DNA of 64,000 nucleotides from assembly GCA_030278955.1 (NCBI GenBank), contig JAOANR010000002.1, forward strand, positions 1 through 64,000, given 5' to 3'. The position numbers and the translations under genes were made by a program. Each line of letters begins with the position of its first letter. Position 1 is the first letter of the stretch. This DNA comes from Hygrophila difformis (taxonomy: Eukaryota; Streptophyta; Magnoliopsida; Lamiales; Acanthaceae). Under the pieces are notes generated by a model. The model worked only from the letters and a program-made list of their open reading frames with translations, made no database searches and was not told where the DNA came from. This document shows positions 34,155-46,107 of this stretch, piece by piece.

Positions 34155-36779
34155 CTCTTTGAAACTTTTAACAATTTCCCACACGAGTATTTTCGAAATA
34201 ATAGAACTCCGATCTTGATTTTATTTAATTGAAAATCATTTATGATTGCGGAGTTGGGATTAGGGATATATTTATAGGTTGTCACGTTTTTATTACTCAT
34301 GTTAAGAAACTGTGGCCCGAAAGCGCACGGTGTCAAAAATTACAGTAATTTATAGTAAGACTGGATCGTTCACTGGAGGATGTGCGATAGAAGCAGGGCC
34401 CACGTCGTTTTACTAGATTTTCCATTCGTATTGCTCCAATTGGTTTGAAAAGTGATTAACATCAACTAACTGAATTTAAACTAGAGTATGAAAGCACTTA
34501 ATTTATTCTACAAAGCAAATAAGTCTATTCTAGAAAGCGGGTAAAGTTATTCTAGAAATGCGATAAATACTATCTATGAAAGCAGTGAAAATTTACACTA
34601 TGCTAGCTATGAAGCTGAATCACAATGTAAACAGAAGGGACAGGAAGAAAAGAATAAAAATTAGACAAGATTTAGATAAGGCAGTATTAAACTTCCATTT
34701 TTATACACAGATCTTTGTTTGGGATAATCCTAGCAGATAGCTAATTCTCATGCTCTCAGTACAGCGTTCCCTTTAACAGACAGGTACTTACAGCGTGAGT
34801 TTACATGTTCTTAAGACCGCAAATTCTAAGATACCACAGATTTATAACTGCCCCGGCCTGGGTATGTTACTTCATCTGTGGTGGACAAGCAACACCTGAC
34901 AAATCATTTATTGACATGCCAAGTACTACTATCATTCTCCCATGTCACACCCAAAGATTCTAATCAAGCCCTGAACTCTCCCTTAACTATCAATCCTAGT
35001 AACAGTTACGCAACTCTCAATACAACCGAGTGACCTCTAACGAAAGCATTTAAGGAAAGCAGTAAAGAAAGCAGTAGAGAAAGCATTTAAAACCTATCAC
35101 TCGGAGGTTTTGAAGGTCTGACCCTGGTAGTAAAAGACAGCTCCCCATCAGAATGAGGGGGTATGGATCAAGAATTCCCGGCTCTTGGTGAACCACTCAT
35201 GTATTCACTTCCTTCCGGGTGGTTATGAGATACAAACTAATGAAACGAACTAATAAATTAGTTCGTTCCGGATGCACTCACTCAGGACTCAGAAATAGGC
35301 TTTGGCATAAGAGGATAGCAGTTGAAAGAAAACTCAACCCTATCTTAGAAAATAACCAAGGCCTGGATGATGTTCCTCTAAGATTATTTACTACACTGTA
35401 TTTGAATCCAAGTGGACCCCATCTCGGTGCAATATCTAATTTCAGATTCCCAACAATCAGCAATTTTGGAAAATAATGAATTTGAAAACCATTCCCTAAA
35501 CAGGTACTAGACTCTCAATTAAAACACAGATCCTTTCAGTCTAGATGAGACCTAATCGCTGACTCTGCTTCTAATTTCCCAAAATCAACCCTTGATAGAA
35601 TATGAATTAGTCATAACTGAAGAATTTATCCCTTACTCAGAACCGGATTTTATAAAGGAGTTTTTATCGGAAATTTAATATGCAATATCTGTTTTAGGCC
35701 TAGGCTTCTGTTGTCCAAGGGAAGGATCCCAAAATATTATAGACCACAATAGTACATAATATTATCATGCATAAGGGTATATGGAAGTGTAAAATTAATT
35801 GTCCCAAAATATAGATGCGGGTCTAGACAGAAGGTGAAACACAGATATGAAGTGGTCAGGAGACCAAAAGTAATGGCAGAATAATCGGGTGGACTGTAAA
35901 CATCTACTGTCCAATTTCCCAATTACTCGGATGAAGCGAATTTAGACAGGTGAAACCCTAAAATGGCAGTGTCGCTACCAGTTGGGCCCCTACTGTCTGT
36001 GAATTCAGATAAAAACCTACATGCTTCTTCTCTGCAGTACTTATCAGCTAACGTTGACAGGCATTAGCAGAGTTTTATTACAGATTGGAATTTAGGTTTG
36101 GAAATTAAGATAAATAAAAATGAAACTGTATCCGGATGGGAATCAGTTGAGCAGCTATTATAATCCCGGATGGACGAACTGCCAAGGCTTCCACTGACTG
36201 CCATCCAGACCATGCAAAATAACACTTAGTGACTAATACCCAGAATACGAGCTAGTTATCCGTGAGGGAATACCCGCCAACATTAGTCTGATGTATTCTT
36301 TACTAATCGTTACACACAATACGCCAAAGACAAAATGAAATGAAATAAATAGAAGAGCTTGTATGAGAGACATCGGTTTCTCATGCAAGGTTATGGAATC
36401 AATCCATAATTGATGGCTTAAATAATCCCTCATATCATAATTAATTACAGTCCGGATTATCTGTTTAAGGCATCATGATTTTGTTTATAGAAAAATGTTT
36501 TAATGACAATTGAACAAAGGTCCTTTAATCACAATAATTAGTGATTTAATTATTGCTAATTAGAATTATCAATCATTAATGACTAGAGGGTTCAATTAAT
36601 TAACACATGGGAAATGGAGAATCAAAATTTTGGCAGCATAACGCCTTATATTGCAATTCTAGGGTATTACATCTTAATCCGTGGGAGTCAGATGTGAGTT
36701 TTTGCAATATAATGGAGGATAGAAGATCAGAATTTTTGGGGTTAAATAGAGGAGACAATCCTGTCGAGACATCATAAAT

Positions 36780-37330
36780 TGTGTCATGAGCCTAGGCCCG
36801 CGACATGGGTGCCTCGACAGATTTACAGAAATTTGGGCAGAGTTTCACCTTGTGTCACTAAGCAAAAGTTGTGTCGCGCACCGTGGGTCCGTGACAGGAG
36901 TTTAGCGACACAAGATTGCTCTGGAAATTTCTAAGTGTTTTGGTTCCCAATCGCTAGTCTGGAGTTGTGTCGCGGAGCATGGCTACGCGACAGGATGTCT
37001 AGCGACTGGGGTTTTCAAAAATAATATAGGGCATAATTTCCTGTCTCGGAATAAAGTTTGAGTCGTGGACCATGGGTCCGCGACAAGGATGTTCCGCGAC
37101 AGGAGCCATGCAGAGAATAATAACAAGAGTTTGGTTCCTGGTCTCTAAGCAAGGTTGAGTCGAGGACCGTGGGTCCGCGACAGGGTGTTTAGCGACCAAG
37201 GGTTTTCGAATTATGAAGACAAGTGTCCTTAGACATCCATGTCACAGAACAGCCTCCTGTCGATAAACGTGGCTTAGCGACAGGAGTCGGTTAGCGACAT
37301 GGGTGGTTCAGGACCCAAGTCAGTAAAAGC
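36780..37330. repeat. Dyad repeat block 1
   Basis: Imperfect copies of a dyad made of GTCGCGGACC and its complement, for example 36871-36900, 36966-36994, 37061-37087, 37157-37185 and 37258-37285, each usually followed 8-15 bp later by a half-site such as TTAGCGAC. Spacing between copies is about 70-100 bp. Confidence 0.8.
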
Positions 37331-37939
37331 AAAGTTGAACAGTAGCATGCAAACAGTGTGATCTTACCCTATTTCAGATCAAAAAGTGGTTCTAACCCAA
37401 AATAACCGAACAAAAATTTAAATCTACCTAGAACATGCTGGAACAGAATTAAATCTCCTCAAAACAGAATTTAAAATAAAGCAAAACCTAATCTAGGGTT
37501 GATCACATGTAAGCATGAAACATTATCCAAGAAAATAAGAACAGGAAGCATAAATAGAGGAACCAAAGGTCAAATGACCCATAAATGACAAGGAAAACAG
37601 TAAATCCATGGGTTGTGAGACTCATTTCATGGTTTTGGGACACAACTTGGTGAATATTTTCCCATTTTATTAATGGGGTTTGTTAATACCCATCATTTGG
37701 GTATTACAAACCCTAAAACCAAACTTAATAACAAGAATGAAACTGTGAACAGTGGCTACCTATGCTACTTAAACAGAAAATAACATAAAATTAGACTAAA
37801 CTAAGTGAAACTATGGCTCAAATTAAATAATACAAAAAAAATTGAAAATAAACCTAAACTAAGAACTACCTAGAGAGAGTCTCCAAATTGTGTCTTCAAG
37901 GGAATGATTTTTCTAACTCTGAGATCATGGGGGTCACCT

Positions 37940-37949
37940 TATATTTATA
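37940..37949 (-). promoter_or_regulatory. TATA box of LTR F
   Basis: TATAAATATA on the sense strand, about 70 nt downstream of dyad block 2. It suggests that the block is in the U3 promoter region. Confidence 0.55.
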
Positions 37950-38017
37950 GGAGTGGAGCCCTAGGCCCATGGGCTTGATCTGAGGCCCACTGTGTCTCAA
38001 GACATCACACACATCAC

Positions 38018-38330
38018 AACTTGTCGCGGAATCACCTTTGTGTCGCGGGACAGGGCTGCATGTGGCAAGGCTTCTCGACTGGGTCTTGTGTCTCTATTGA
38101 TGCGTCTGTGTCGCTAAGGCATGGACCGCGACAGGGGTTCCTCGACTGGGGCGTGGCTTGGCCTCCAAGGTGTTGGTGGCGCGGAACCTTGGTCGTGTCG
38201 CGGAACCATGGTCCTCGACCGGGGTTCCTCGACTGGATGTTCCCACACTGGTCTCTTCTTTGTGTTGCATGCTGGGTCGCTAATCCCTCCTGTGTCGCGG
38301 AACCATGGTCCTCGACCGGTTATTCCCAGA
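38018..38330. repeat. Dyad repeat block 2
   Basis: Copies include TGTCGCGGAACCATGG at 38196 and 38292 (each followed by TCCTCGACC) and TGTCGCTAAGGCATGG at 38108 followed by ACCGCGACAGG. Located upstream of the TATA box of LTR F. Confidence 0.8.
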
Positions 38331-38677
38331 CTGAGCTGAATGGGCCAGATGGGCCGAAGTTGTTCTTTTTGTGGGCTTTTCTATCTTTTCCCATCTTTTT
38401 GTATTTTGTGGGCTTGTTTATTCTTTTGCCCATCTTTTTGTTTCCTTTTTCTTTTCTTTTCTTTTTCTCATGTTTTTGGATTTTTCTAACATAAATATGT
38501 AATAAAATTACATATTTATGCATTTTTCATACCAGCTCAATATTTTTACAATTATGCATAAATCAGTCCCATTCAACTGCTTTCTTATTTAATATAAGAC
38601 CAGAATGCGATCAAATGCCCATTTTAGACACGGGAATGGATTGAAAATAATGGTCATTTCTAGCCATTATCACTCTT

Positions 38678-40049
38678 CATGCACAAGGGTGAATCGTAGG
38701 TGAGATATCTTGGAATTCCCCTTGGTGAAATAATATCTTCAGACTCAGGATCTGATCTACTACAAAAGTTTAACTATTTTTTTTTTACCTGTCGTGATAA
38801 GTACCAGTATAAGTACCAGCTAAATCCAACAAAAAATGAAATATCCAGATAGATCATGAATTAAATTATCATTATATGAATTAGATAATCATGAAAATGG
38901 ATTTAGTATGTTAAATGAATATGTTTTCGGTGTTGAACTATCAGCAATCCTTGCATCCCATATAAATACACAAGCACACAACACACAGAAAAATAGAATC
39001 AATCTCATGATTTAATTCCAAGAAAAACACCAACTACACACAACAGTGGGATAAATACAATAATACAACAACTATTGTAAGAGGAAAAAAGAAAAGGGAT
39101 CCCACTAACCAAAATACCCAGCAACCCCTTGACAGAAGGAATCTGGAACAGACCATGAATTATGACCATGTGAAACAATTAAGACAAAACACAAGTTTCC
39201 AATAGTAAGTCTACTTTGAATTCGGACTCACCAAGAACAGCGACCAGAATGCAAGATATCCCTTCCCAATTCTTTAATCTTTCCTTACTCGTTTAATTTC
39301 TGGATTGTCCCAACAAAAAATTCAAACTAAGAGATCTAACGATTACAGTAAGAGAAAGTGACATATGCTTATATGCTCAACCGAGAACGGGATCAACCAT
39401 ATACGAATTGAGAAACATCTTTTCCTCCTAAACCTTCTTTTCCAAATTTCTTGTCCCTGGCCAATGACAACTCAGAAAAAGGTTAAACGGGGAAAGAAAT
39501 CCGACAAAATATATTAATAATGTCGAAACTAATCTGTTATGCTGCAAAAGGGGTGCATTAATTCATTATTTGTAGAAATCATGAGTCACAAGAAAATGAC
39601 CAACGCCCGACAAAGAAAGTAAATATTATTAGTTTATTCCAGATTTCTTTTCAATTCTAAATTGGATTCTCCCTAATTCACAATCACACTGGGTGCTTCA
39701 ATATAACCACCTGAGCGACAGCAGTTATTCTTCATTTATAGAAGAGGGAGGCCCCCAGCTATTCACTCAAATGACACAGAATATAGAAACTTTATATGCT
39801 CAGATCCCAAGATTGTGACTCATAGGTCTTTCTCTGTGGTAATAAACTTAAAGAAGACAATCAATTATAAACAATGAATAATAAAAAATATGAGCTACCA
39901 ATGACAACTTATTACCGTCATAAGCAGAAGCCTATGAAGGTGATAGAGAGCAATAAATTGGCAGTGATGATCAAGGAGGTGACGGGGTGAACAGGGGGAG
40001 GCCGAGTGTGCATTCCAGAAGGAGAATGATGGTCCGAGGCCTTTGGTAG
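38678..40049 (-). other. Low-repeat DNA with exon-like segments (right part)
   Basis: Minus-strand exon-like pieces: a segment ending at a GTGAGT donor near 39230 with an open frame reading KERLKNWEGISC; one near 39140-39110 between CTGTTCCAG and GTTAGT; one near 38820-38790 reading LVLILVLITT before GTAAAA; and one from about 38765 to the F border reading SDPESEDIISPRGIPRYL. Right at 38677 the frame can be read on into 34154 if F and one CTCTT are removed. No product recognised. Confidence 0.3.
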
Positions 40050-40334
40050 TGTGTAAGCGTAGAAATAAGAATTGATTGTGGAACTAATTGTCATGGGCCA
40101 TGATTAATTATTAATTATACTCTTTATATTTCCAGTAATTGATTGATGAGCTTTAGGCCTGATTTTGTTAGTATTTATAGTGTTTCCGTAGGGTTGAGAG
40201 GCATTGAGAAATTATTTGTTTTGTGAGCCGAAGGCTGGAGCGGAGTATTCCGTTTGCGATTGTTCTTTTAATCTTTCAATAAATCATTGTTTTCTATCAA
40301 TTTGGTCCGACCTACCGGATCCCTTCCTGACAAG

Positions 40335-41430
40335 ATGACTAGATCACAATCTGAGAGATTGAATAAGGTGGAATTTGATCAGGCGGAGATGAAAAGCACA
40401 ATTAGTGGCGGTGAATACGCAATTGACAGACATCACGGCTGCACTTGCCGATATCACACGTGTGATTCGGCAATTTACCACCAACAAAGACGGCGATGTT
40501 TCTTCCAAATCTGAAGAGGAACCAGAAGCCCCAGTCGCATCCTCAAGTGGGAAGCACTTGTCGCTGCAGTTGCCGAACTTTAAAGGGACTGATCCAGTTG
40601 GGTGGTTGGCTTGAGCTAATCAGCAGTTCGAGATACATGAGATAGACGCTGGTCAGAAAGTGGCCTTTGCAGTGGTGGCCATGGCAGACTCGGCTTTATA
40701 CTGGGTGACTTGGTATCGTTCACGCAAACCGGGGCTAACATGGGAGGAGTTTTCTCAGGCACTCATCGCTCGATTCGATACTCGCCTTAAAGGAGGTCCT
40801 TTTGAGCGGCTGGCAGATGTGAAACAATCGGGCTCTGTTGAAGAGTATATTACTTTATTTGTCCAACTGGCAAGCCAAGTCCCCAGCCTTAGTGAGGAAC
40901 ATTATTTAAGGTATTTTATGAAAGGGTTGCAGATTCTATTCGAGAAGCTTTGCGGTTGCTTCGCCCAAGGGATTTAGAAACGGCAATGGAGCTTGCTAGA
41001 GACATTGAGGATAACCTTGGCTTACAAGGGGGTGGACGTCTGATGAATGAAGTTGCAAGCACACCCATGCGTACTCCAGCCTGGCCACGGAAAACCTTCA
41101 ATGCTAGTCCTGGACAGGCAATCAGCCACAGCAGCCGAGGAGAGTCTAATGGGGGAAGTGTTTCCAAACCACCATCATCTGTTGCCTCGGGGCAATCGAC
41201 TGCCCGGTCTCGTTTCTCTCTGCTATCCCCTTAGGATTATTCAGAGTTAAGAGCGAAAAGATTATGTTTTCGCTGCAAAAAGCCATATACACCAGGGCAT
41301 GATTTCCCATTGAAACAATTGCGGGTATTACTTGCCGAGAAAGGTGAAGCCCTAGATTTTTGTCAGACTGAATTTATGGAACCAGCAGCACAGGAAAATT
41401 CAGTGGATGTGACCAGCATTTGAAGAGACT
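40335..41430 (+). pseudogene. Reina-like gag, frameshifted
   Basis: ATG at 40335 (MTRSQSERLNK); the frame shifts near 40410. The gag core follows: LSLQLPNFKGTDPVGWLA, a TGA at 40612-40614 where CGA is likely ancestral, then ALYWVTWYRSRKPGLTWEEFSQALIARF (40660-40977), another shift near 40950, and a zinc-knuckle relic near 41265-41310 reading CFRCKKPYTPGHDFP, in which the last Cys of the CCHC motif is missing. Non-functional. Confidence 0.75.
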
Positions 41431-41454
41431 GAGGGCGAGCTGCCAATAAACTCG

Positions 41455-42257
41455 ATGGCTGGATTATCCGGTCCTCGCACAATGAGAATTCAGGGCGTGA
41501 CCGGTGGACGCACAATCACAGTACTCATTGACAGTGGCGCCAGTCATAATTTTATTTCTGAATCCCTTGTTTCACTCCTCAAATTAAATCCAGAACGTAC
41601 TAGCAAATTTGGGGTTATGTTGGGTAATGGCACGCGGCAAGTATCCAAAGGTGTATGTCGGGGAATGTTGATTTCGTTACCAGGTTGTGAGGTGGTGACT
41701 GACTGTTATGTGTTTGCATTGGGCGGTGTCAGCATTATATTGGGTGTGGCGTGGCTGGCAACCTTGGGTGAAGTTCGAAATAATTGGGATAAAATGACCA
41801 TGTCTTTTGATTGGCAGGGTAAAATTGTGGTTCTTAAGGGGGATTCTACACTCTGTCAAGAACAAGTGGGACTACGGACTCTTCTTCGGACCTCGGAAGC
41901 AGAGTTCTGGGCGGTTGTGCTAGATCTAGAGCTGGCTAGATTAAAGGACCCAAATGAGATACAAGTTGAGAAGCTCTTGCAACAATTCGCTGAAATTTTT
42001 TTGGATCCGCGCCGGTTGCCTCTGAAGCGAGAGACTGATCACCAAATTGAGTTAATGCCAGACGCGCAACCGGTTTCCGTCCGTCCATATCGGTATGGCC
42101 ATTGCCAGAAAGATGAGATTGAATGGTTAGTTGCTGATATGTTAATGGCAGGAATTATCCGGCCTAGTTCAAGTCCTTTCTCAAGTCCTGTTTTGTTGGT
42201 AAAGAAGAAAGATGCGAGCTGGCGGTTCTGCGTGGGCTATCGGGAGCTTAATAAGGT
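41455..42257 (+). pseudogene. Reina-like protease and RT start, truncated
   Basis: Open frame with the aspartic protease motif VLIDSGASHNFIS (about residues 23-35), the flap-side LGNGTRQVSKG and IILGVAWLATLG. It continues into the RT N-terminus (IIRPSSSPFSSPVLLVKKKD, then RFCVGYRELNKVTV; the usual Asp of CVDYR is Gly). The frame runs to 42324 only by reading into LTR sequence (GSFCFLFLF). RT catalytic core absent. Confidence 0.8.
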
Positions 42258-42269
42258 GACTGTTGGCTC

Positions 42270-42507
42270 TTTTTGTTTCCTTTTTCTTTTCTTTTCTTTT
42301 TCTCATGTTTTTGGATTTTTCTAACATAAATATGTAATAAAATTACATATTTATGCATTTTTCATACCAGCTCAATATTTTTACAATTATGCATAAATCA
42401 GTCCCATTCAACTGCTTTCTTATTTAATATAAAACCAGAATGCGATCAAATGCCCGTTTTAGACACGGAAATGGATTGAAAATAATGGTCATTTCTGGCC
42501 ATTATCA
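42270..42507 (-). repeat. 3' LTR fragment of element E
   Basis: Only the first about 238 bp of U3 (sense start TGATAATGGCCAG) remain. It matches 38438-38672 closely. The far end is joined at a CTTTTTGTTTCC motif to the Reina RT, so most of the LTR was deleted. Confidence 0.85.
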
Positions 42508-42524
42508 ACATCCTCACATTTAAT
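42508..42524 (-). promoter_or_regulatory. Polypurine tract of E
   Basis: Sense strand TAAATGTGAGGATGT directly before TGATAATGG of the LTR. Two more copies of AAATGTGAGGATGT lie inside E (44880 and 46765 areas). Confidence 0.7.
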
Positions 42525-44149
42525 ACTGATCGTCCCCGAGCAGTCAGAGTCAATGTTCTGAGGAACACGGACTCTGCATATTCAATCCATTTTCGTGGCT
42601 TCAAAAATCACATTCTTTTTGGATTGGGATAAGACAATCAAAAACCACAGGTATTAAATCCCCTTGATTGCAGTGTTTAATGAAATGATACTTGCTCACT
42701 ATATTGGGCCTACAAATCAAACATTATTATCAACCCTTCATGAATATCATGTTTGAAAGATGCAAAGATTAAAAAAAAATGAGAATTAAGGGATGACATG
42801 AGTATGTTTCATGAAATAGAGCCTCACATGTAAGAGAATCGGAAAATTCACTCATTCTCAAATGGGGTTTAATTATGAACGCTCAAAATCAAATTTACTT
42901 AAATTATCCCATAAGCTTGCAATCAGACCAACTCGCCGCCGGCTCATTTCCTCAAATCGAGATCATGAGGTCTTATTCAAGGGTTATAACGGGGCATACA
43001 GTTGTAACATTAGGTAAGAAAGGGAATTATTGGGCTAGAAGTGGCAAGAATTTTTCTATCATAACTTGGCATTATCTATTTAGAATTTAATGATCATCAT
43101 TATTTATTTTCTTTCTTTTGCTTTTCTTTTGCATGATATTAGACTAAGTCTAATTTGCTTTGTCATTTGCAATTCATTCTCTTTTTTTTTTTGAATCGGC
43201 TTATAGCATTACCGATTAATACATTTTTTTTTTGATGATCACAAATCTAATGCCTTGATAAAATTTATTCTTGCACACTTGGGTTTGATATATTGGTCTT
43301 TTTGTAAGGATAGGAATAATATAGAGGGCTTCAAAGAAAAATTAGGCTTAAAGCTCAAATTGGTTAATCCTAAGGGGAAAATATTTGTGGGTTTGGATTT
43401 CAAAAGAAGGCCAAAAATTTGGGTTTTTCTAGGTGCCTCGATCATATGCTCGATTTTGGGAATATGGCATGGTCTTGAATCGGTCCCAATTGCAAGTTCT
43501 AGTTTCCTTTAATCAAAATGATTCACACATCAAAGAAAATAAATGAGTAAAAGTGACTCATGGCTCAAATCTCCCAAGGTTGGGTTGATTCATGTCATAC
43601 AGTATTCTCAAATTTAATCAGAGCTTAATTCTAACAATTTATTCAATCGAAATCTCTAACATGCAGATTTATTACCCAATAAGCTGATCGCATCATTAAA
43701 TTTTTATAGCTCAAAACCTTAGGAATTCATGTTATGCATGTTTTCAATTATATTATCCCAATTTAAAAGTTTGAAAATTTAATCACAAGCCTAAATTCAA
43801 CATGTGAATTTAGAGCAGGTTTAAGCATATTTTTGCTGGTTATTTAATTTAAAGCAGTAAAGAGGCACTGTTGACATACGGAGCATGTCAACAGCATATT
43901 TTTGGCCTGACAGTCACTTATTCATCTTGGACTGTCAGACATCTTTTCAAAGGGAGCAAATAAAGATTGTTGCAGATCTCAATCTTGAGTTCAATTTGTG
44001 GAAAGCGATAAAGTACAATAATTTCAAGGGATTCCTATGCAGTTAGCGTAAACCTGCATGCAAAAAGAGGAAATCCCTTATATGATGCCTACACTAGGGC
44101 TTAAAAAGGACTAGAGCATACTAGGATTCATTCCTCCTTCCTTCTTTTC
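42525..44149 (-). other. Long noncoding 3' region of E
   Basis: About 1.6 kb with no credible gene. It contains two T-runs of about ten (43181-43191 and 43226-43236) around a small inverted repeat AATCGG..CCGATT, and a short duplication-like TGTTGACAT..ATGTCAACA inverted repeat near 43870-43892. Presumed 3' UTR of the F-box transcript and of the element. Confidence 0.5.
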
Positions 44150-45943
44150 TCAGAACATGTATCTGAGCCAGTGGACGTAGCTGGTCAGATCACAGCGCAG
44201 GCACCAGCCATTGTGGTCTCTCAGGGGTTCATGCATCCTTCTGCAGAAGACTCGGGTTGGTTGCCCTGCAAACAAGTAGGGGGCATGATTGTCTGCCATC
44301 CACGAGAGGGTGTTGGTAGACGTGTAATTCAGGACCTCTCGATCGGTCACCATTCTTTCTATCATTGCGATCCCCTGATTGACCTGGCCTTCATCTAGCT
44401 TGCTCATGAGCATCAGTCCACGGGTGAAGACAGACGCTTTGTGATTGTCCTCAATGCCTGGCCGCAACAGTTCGCATGCTTGCTCTTCATCCCCTTCTGT
44501 GAATGCCAGGAGTGCTGGGACAATTAGGAGGTTGAAGTTTCCAGCCTCAGTGCACGTGTTCAGAAATCTCTCTTTCTGCCTCCGTATCCTCCCCTGCCAC
44601 TGTCTCACCCTAGCCGTATCCAACTCGCATCGCTTGCAAACGATGGCGAGGTTTCCTGCGTTTCTAAGCTTCCGGCATGTTTCTTGAGCAGTGAACACTT
44701 CCCTGATCTCATCCTCTCCCATTCTGGAGAGGATCTCACCTAGGAGCTCTTCTGGCAGGTCCAGCAGATGGGTTCCTCCGGGCACTGGGTCTGGGATTGG
44801 AAGATTGCCCCTGAAAAGATAAGAAGGGATGAATTCAATTTTTGTAATTTTCTCAGAAGTTATTCAAGTTCAGCAACCCACATCCTCACATTTAGAGTTT
44901 TGCTCTAAATGTGAGATTATTGAGTTTCTGACTTGAACTAATTAAAAAGCATAGGTAAAATAGATTTTTATGAAGAGATAGGGGTCATTGGGCCCCTATA
45001 TATTTTTAATGGGCCATCGGGCCCAAAAGTTTGATTTTTCAGTATTATTAATCAAGTTCGAGAAACTTGTTGAAAAAAAGGAATGAGATGGACGGGTGGA
45101 GATGAAATGCTCGAATTTAGGAATGTGCAGTGGAGGCGTGGCACAAAGGATTTGCTATTTCTGGACTGCTTGGACTGTCTTGGACAGTTAAAACATCCAA
45201 AAATTTGCAAACACTCTTTTTAATTTTAAAGGATTGACTTGTTTTATTTAAGGAAAGTGGGATGTGAGTGGTCCCATTTTGAATTTTTGAAAAGGATAGC
45301 AGTTGGGTGACAAAAATACTGCTATTTACTCACACTACAGTTCCATTGGGAACAAAAAGAACACAAGTCAATTAAAAACCTATCAACTATTTTTGTCTTT
45401 TTGCAAAAGGTCACTTTCCTTTGAAAAAGTTGTAAGCTCCCATTGGTTGCTTGTACCATGTTTCCAAAAATAAGCAGACACTTATTCCAAAAGATCTTGA
45501 GACAGCGAAAGCAGATATGCCAAAAGGATCTTTTTTTTACTGAATGCTTCATGCCAAGACTTCAAGATCAAACAAACTAACAACATCATGGTGTTCATAA
45601 CAACACCCTAAGGTTCATTAGTTCATCTTCCCCAGTTTCAAACTAAAAAAAATTAATCTTGAACCTCTTAACAGTTTCAAAACAAGTTCTCACACAGGTT
45701 CATGAAGGTTTCAAAAAGGTTTTAAAAACACCACTCAAAACCGAGAACAGTCACAACTCAAAATAGAAAAATTAAAGGTGAACACAACCCCCATTGTGCC
45801 ATTTTCTACCAAAAAGTAGGAAAAAGAGATCAAGGATTTCGATGGAGGCCATGAACAGGAATGATTGGGTTTTACCCTGCCCTCCATGGTTCAGGCCTGG
45901 GTAGAGGCCCCAGATTTGGAAGGATCCTGTAGAATCGGTCCAT
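44150..45943 (-). CDS. F-box protein gene in the env position of element E (two exons)
   Basis: Exon 1 is 45943-45876 (68 nt): ATG in a strong context (A at -3, G at +4), MDRFYRILPNLGPLPR. Donor GG|GTAAAA at 45876/45875; acceptor CTTCTTATCTTTTCAG ending at 44811; exon 2 is 44810-44150. The split Gly codon joins in frame, giving 242 residues in exactly 243 codons. Exon 2 has an F-box (LLDLPEELLGEILSRM, then FTAQETCRKLRNAG), a middle with Sel1-like helices (FLNTCTEAGNFNLL; GLMLMSKLDEGQVNQGI) and a C-terminal Cys-rich end (GWCLRCDLTSYVHWL). This is the plan of plant At2g35280/At1g67623-type F-box proteins, which bind SKP1 and select targets for SCF ubiquitin ligases. It sits on the element's strand between pol and 3' LTR. 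No disabling mutation. Splicing is predicted; function in the element is inference. Confidence 0.7.
44811..45875 (-). other. Predicted intron of the F-box gene
   Basis: 1,065 nt, GT-AG, AT-rich. About 75 nt before the acceptor lies a perfect 13-bp hairpin (44885-44897 with 44903-44915, loop TTTTG) containing the AAATGTGAGGATGT motif also found beside the LTR. Several in-frame stops show it is not coding. Confidence 0.6.
44881..44915 (-). repeat. 13-bp perfect hairpin with PPT-like motif
   Basis: Arms CTCACATTTAGAG and CTCTAAATGTGAG. Shares the CATCCTCACATTTAGAG phrase with 46768-46783. Confidence 0.9.
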
Positions 45944-46107
45944 AGTTTCCCCTTGAAAAACGAGTGATTGAGTGCGAAGAACACGGTGGTGTTCGTTCGG
46001 TAGAGAGAAGAGGGAACAGGAGAAGATGAAAAGATGGAGGTTGGATGAAACTGACGTGAGTGCAGGGAAATGAGGTGAGGAGGGGGGGAGTATAAATACT
46101 AAAAACA
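45944..46107 (-). promoter_or_regulatory. Predicted core promoter and 5' UTR of the F-box gene
   Basis: On the minus strand, a TATA-like GTATTTATAC (around 46090-46099) is followed by a pyrimidine-rich leader of about 120 nt leading to the ATG at 45943. TATTTATA is a weaker form of the plant TATA box. Dyad block 3 lies immediately upstream. Confidence 0.45.

Larger units (their letters stand above)
34160..38672 (-). repeat. Probable solo LTR of an Athila-type element (F)
   Basis: Right border is firm: the sense strand starts TGATAATGGC at 38672 and its first about 235 bp (38438-38672) repeat the LTR piece of E at 42270-42507, where a polypurine tract adjoins. The left border is inferred from CTCTT at 34155-34159, matching CTCTT at 38673-38677, followed by TG. 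That gives 4,513 bp with TG..CA ends. A TATA box (TATAAATATA, 37949-37940) lies about 720 nt into it. Two blocks rich in the GTCGCGGACC dyad lie at 36780-37330 and 38020-38330. No coding frame is credible. Confidence 0.5.
40050..42269 (+). mobile_element. Reina-like chromovirus fragment, 3' part missing
   Basis: Short LTR of about 250 bp (about 40050-40299, ending TTTTCTATCA, with AATAAA near 40279), spacer, primer site TGGTCCGACCTACCGG (40303-40318), then gag, protease and the start of RT. At about 42257-42270 the RT frame is cut and joined to a polypyrimidine stretch of the Athila LTR. No 3' LTR of this element is present. The protease style (DSGASHNFIS, then GNG and ILGVAWLATLG) fits the Reina clade. 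Confidence 0.7.

Noticed and set aside
38021..38494. 157-residue plus-strand ORF
   Set aside because: Reads through dyad block 2 and a polypyrimidine stretch; antisense to the LTR with no motif.
46091..46098. TATAAATA on the plus strand as a promoter for rightward transcription
   Set aside because: No plus-strand gene follows; the minus-strand reading fits the F-box exon better, although the box is weaker there.
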